From assembly GCA_021545625.1 (NCBI GenBank), contig JAJRVH010000077.1, positions 1-5,742 of the forward strand: 5,742 nt of DNA. The letters run 5' to 3'. This document shows positions 5,705 through 5,742 of the stretch, in pieces (the stretch's first letter is position 1; every line of letters begins with the position of its first letter). Under the pieces are notes generated by a model. That model saw nothing but the letters and a program-made list of their open reading frames with translations, was not told the DNA's origin and did not search any database. The DNA comes from Zetaproteobacteria bacterium (GTDB taxonomy: Bacteria; Pseudomonadota; Zetaproteobacteria; Mariprofundales; Mariprofundaceae). A program made the translations under genes and the position numbers.

Positions 5705-5742
5705 CCGAAGGGTTGGCCTGTCAGCGTCCATGGCCGCGTTGC

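Noticed and set aside
5597..5731. 44-aa minus-strand frame starting MDADRPTLRALL
   Set aside because: It coincides with the long palindrome, mirrors the plus-strand peptide and has no recognisable family. It may be the tail of a gene beyond the edge, but this cannot be supported.

Overview
The window is GC-rich chromosomal DNA, visibly around 60 percent although I did not count it. The gene content suggests a Gram-negative proteobacterium, most likely gamma or beta: a DeaD-type RNA helicase with a DbpA-like RNA-binding domain, a YqhA/UPF0114 membrane protein, exported proteins with Sec signals and a small periplasmic multihaem cytochrome c. No gene here fixes the genus. I see no rRNA, tRNA, CRISPR array or intact transposase.

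Left part (1-1871), plus strand: the 3' two thirds of a DEAD-box RNA helicase gene (deaD/csdA type) run in from outside the window. A complete four-helix membrane protein of the UPF0114 (YqhA) family follows, closed by a clear rho-independent terminator.

Middle (1872-2663): a 141-bp non-autonomous transposon-like element (MITE) lies just after the terminator. It has 12-bp perfect terminal inverted repeats and exact 9-bp flanking direct repeats, and it carries a palindromic repeat of the GTCAT...ATGAC type. Next is a gene for an exported chalcone isomerase-like protein. Its true start is at 2094; a longer reading frame from 1875 would run through the MITE and is rejected.

Right part (2689-5524), minus strand: in order of transcription these are a small tetrahaem cytochrome c with a signal peptide, a FIST-domain sensory protein, and a soluble histidine kinase whose start codon overlaps the FIST stop by one base (TGATG). 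The FIST and kinase genes look like a translationally coupled sensory pair in which FIST would sense a ligand and the kinase would pass the signal on; no response regulator is in view. A 10-bp perfect hairpin sits between the cytochrome and FIST genes.

The right edge (about 5597-5742) holds a long imperfect palindrome with 23-bp arms. It is open on both strands and encodes matching short peptides in each direction. It looks like a dispersed repeat or mobile-element fragment rather than an ordinary gene.

The most unusual items are the MITE with its nested palindrome, the FIST/kinase pair with its upstream hairpin, the cytochrome with fewer spare histidines than haems need, and the palindrome at the right edge.
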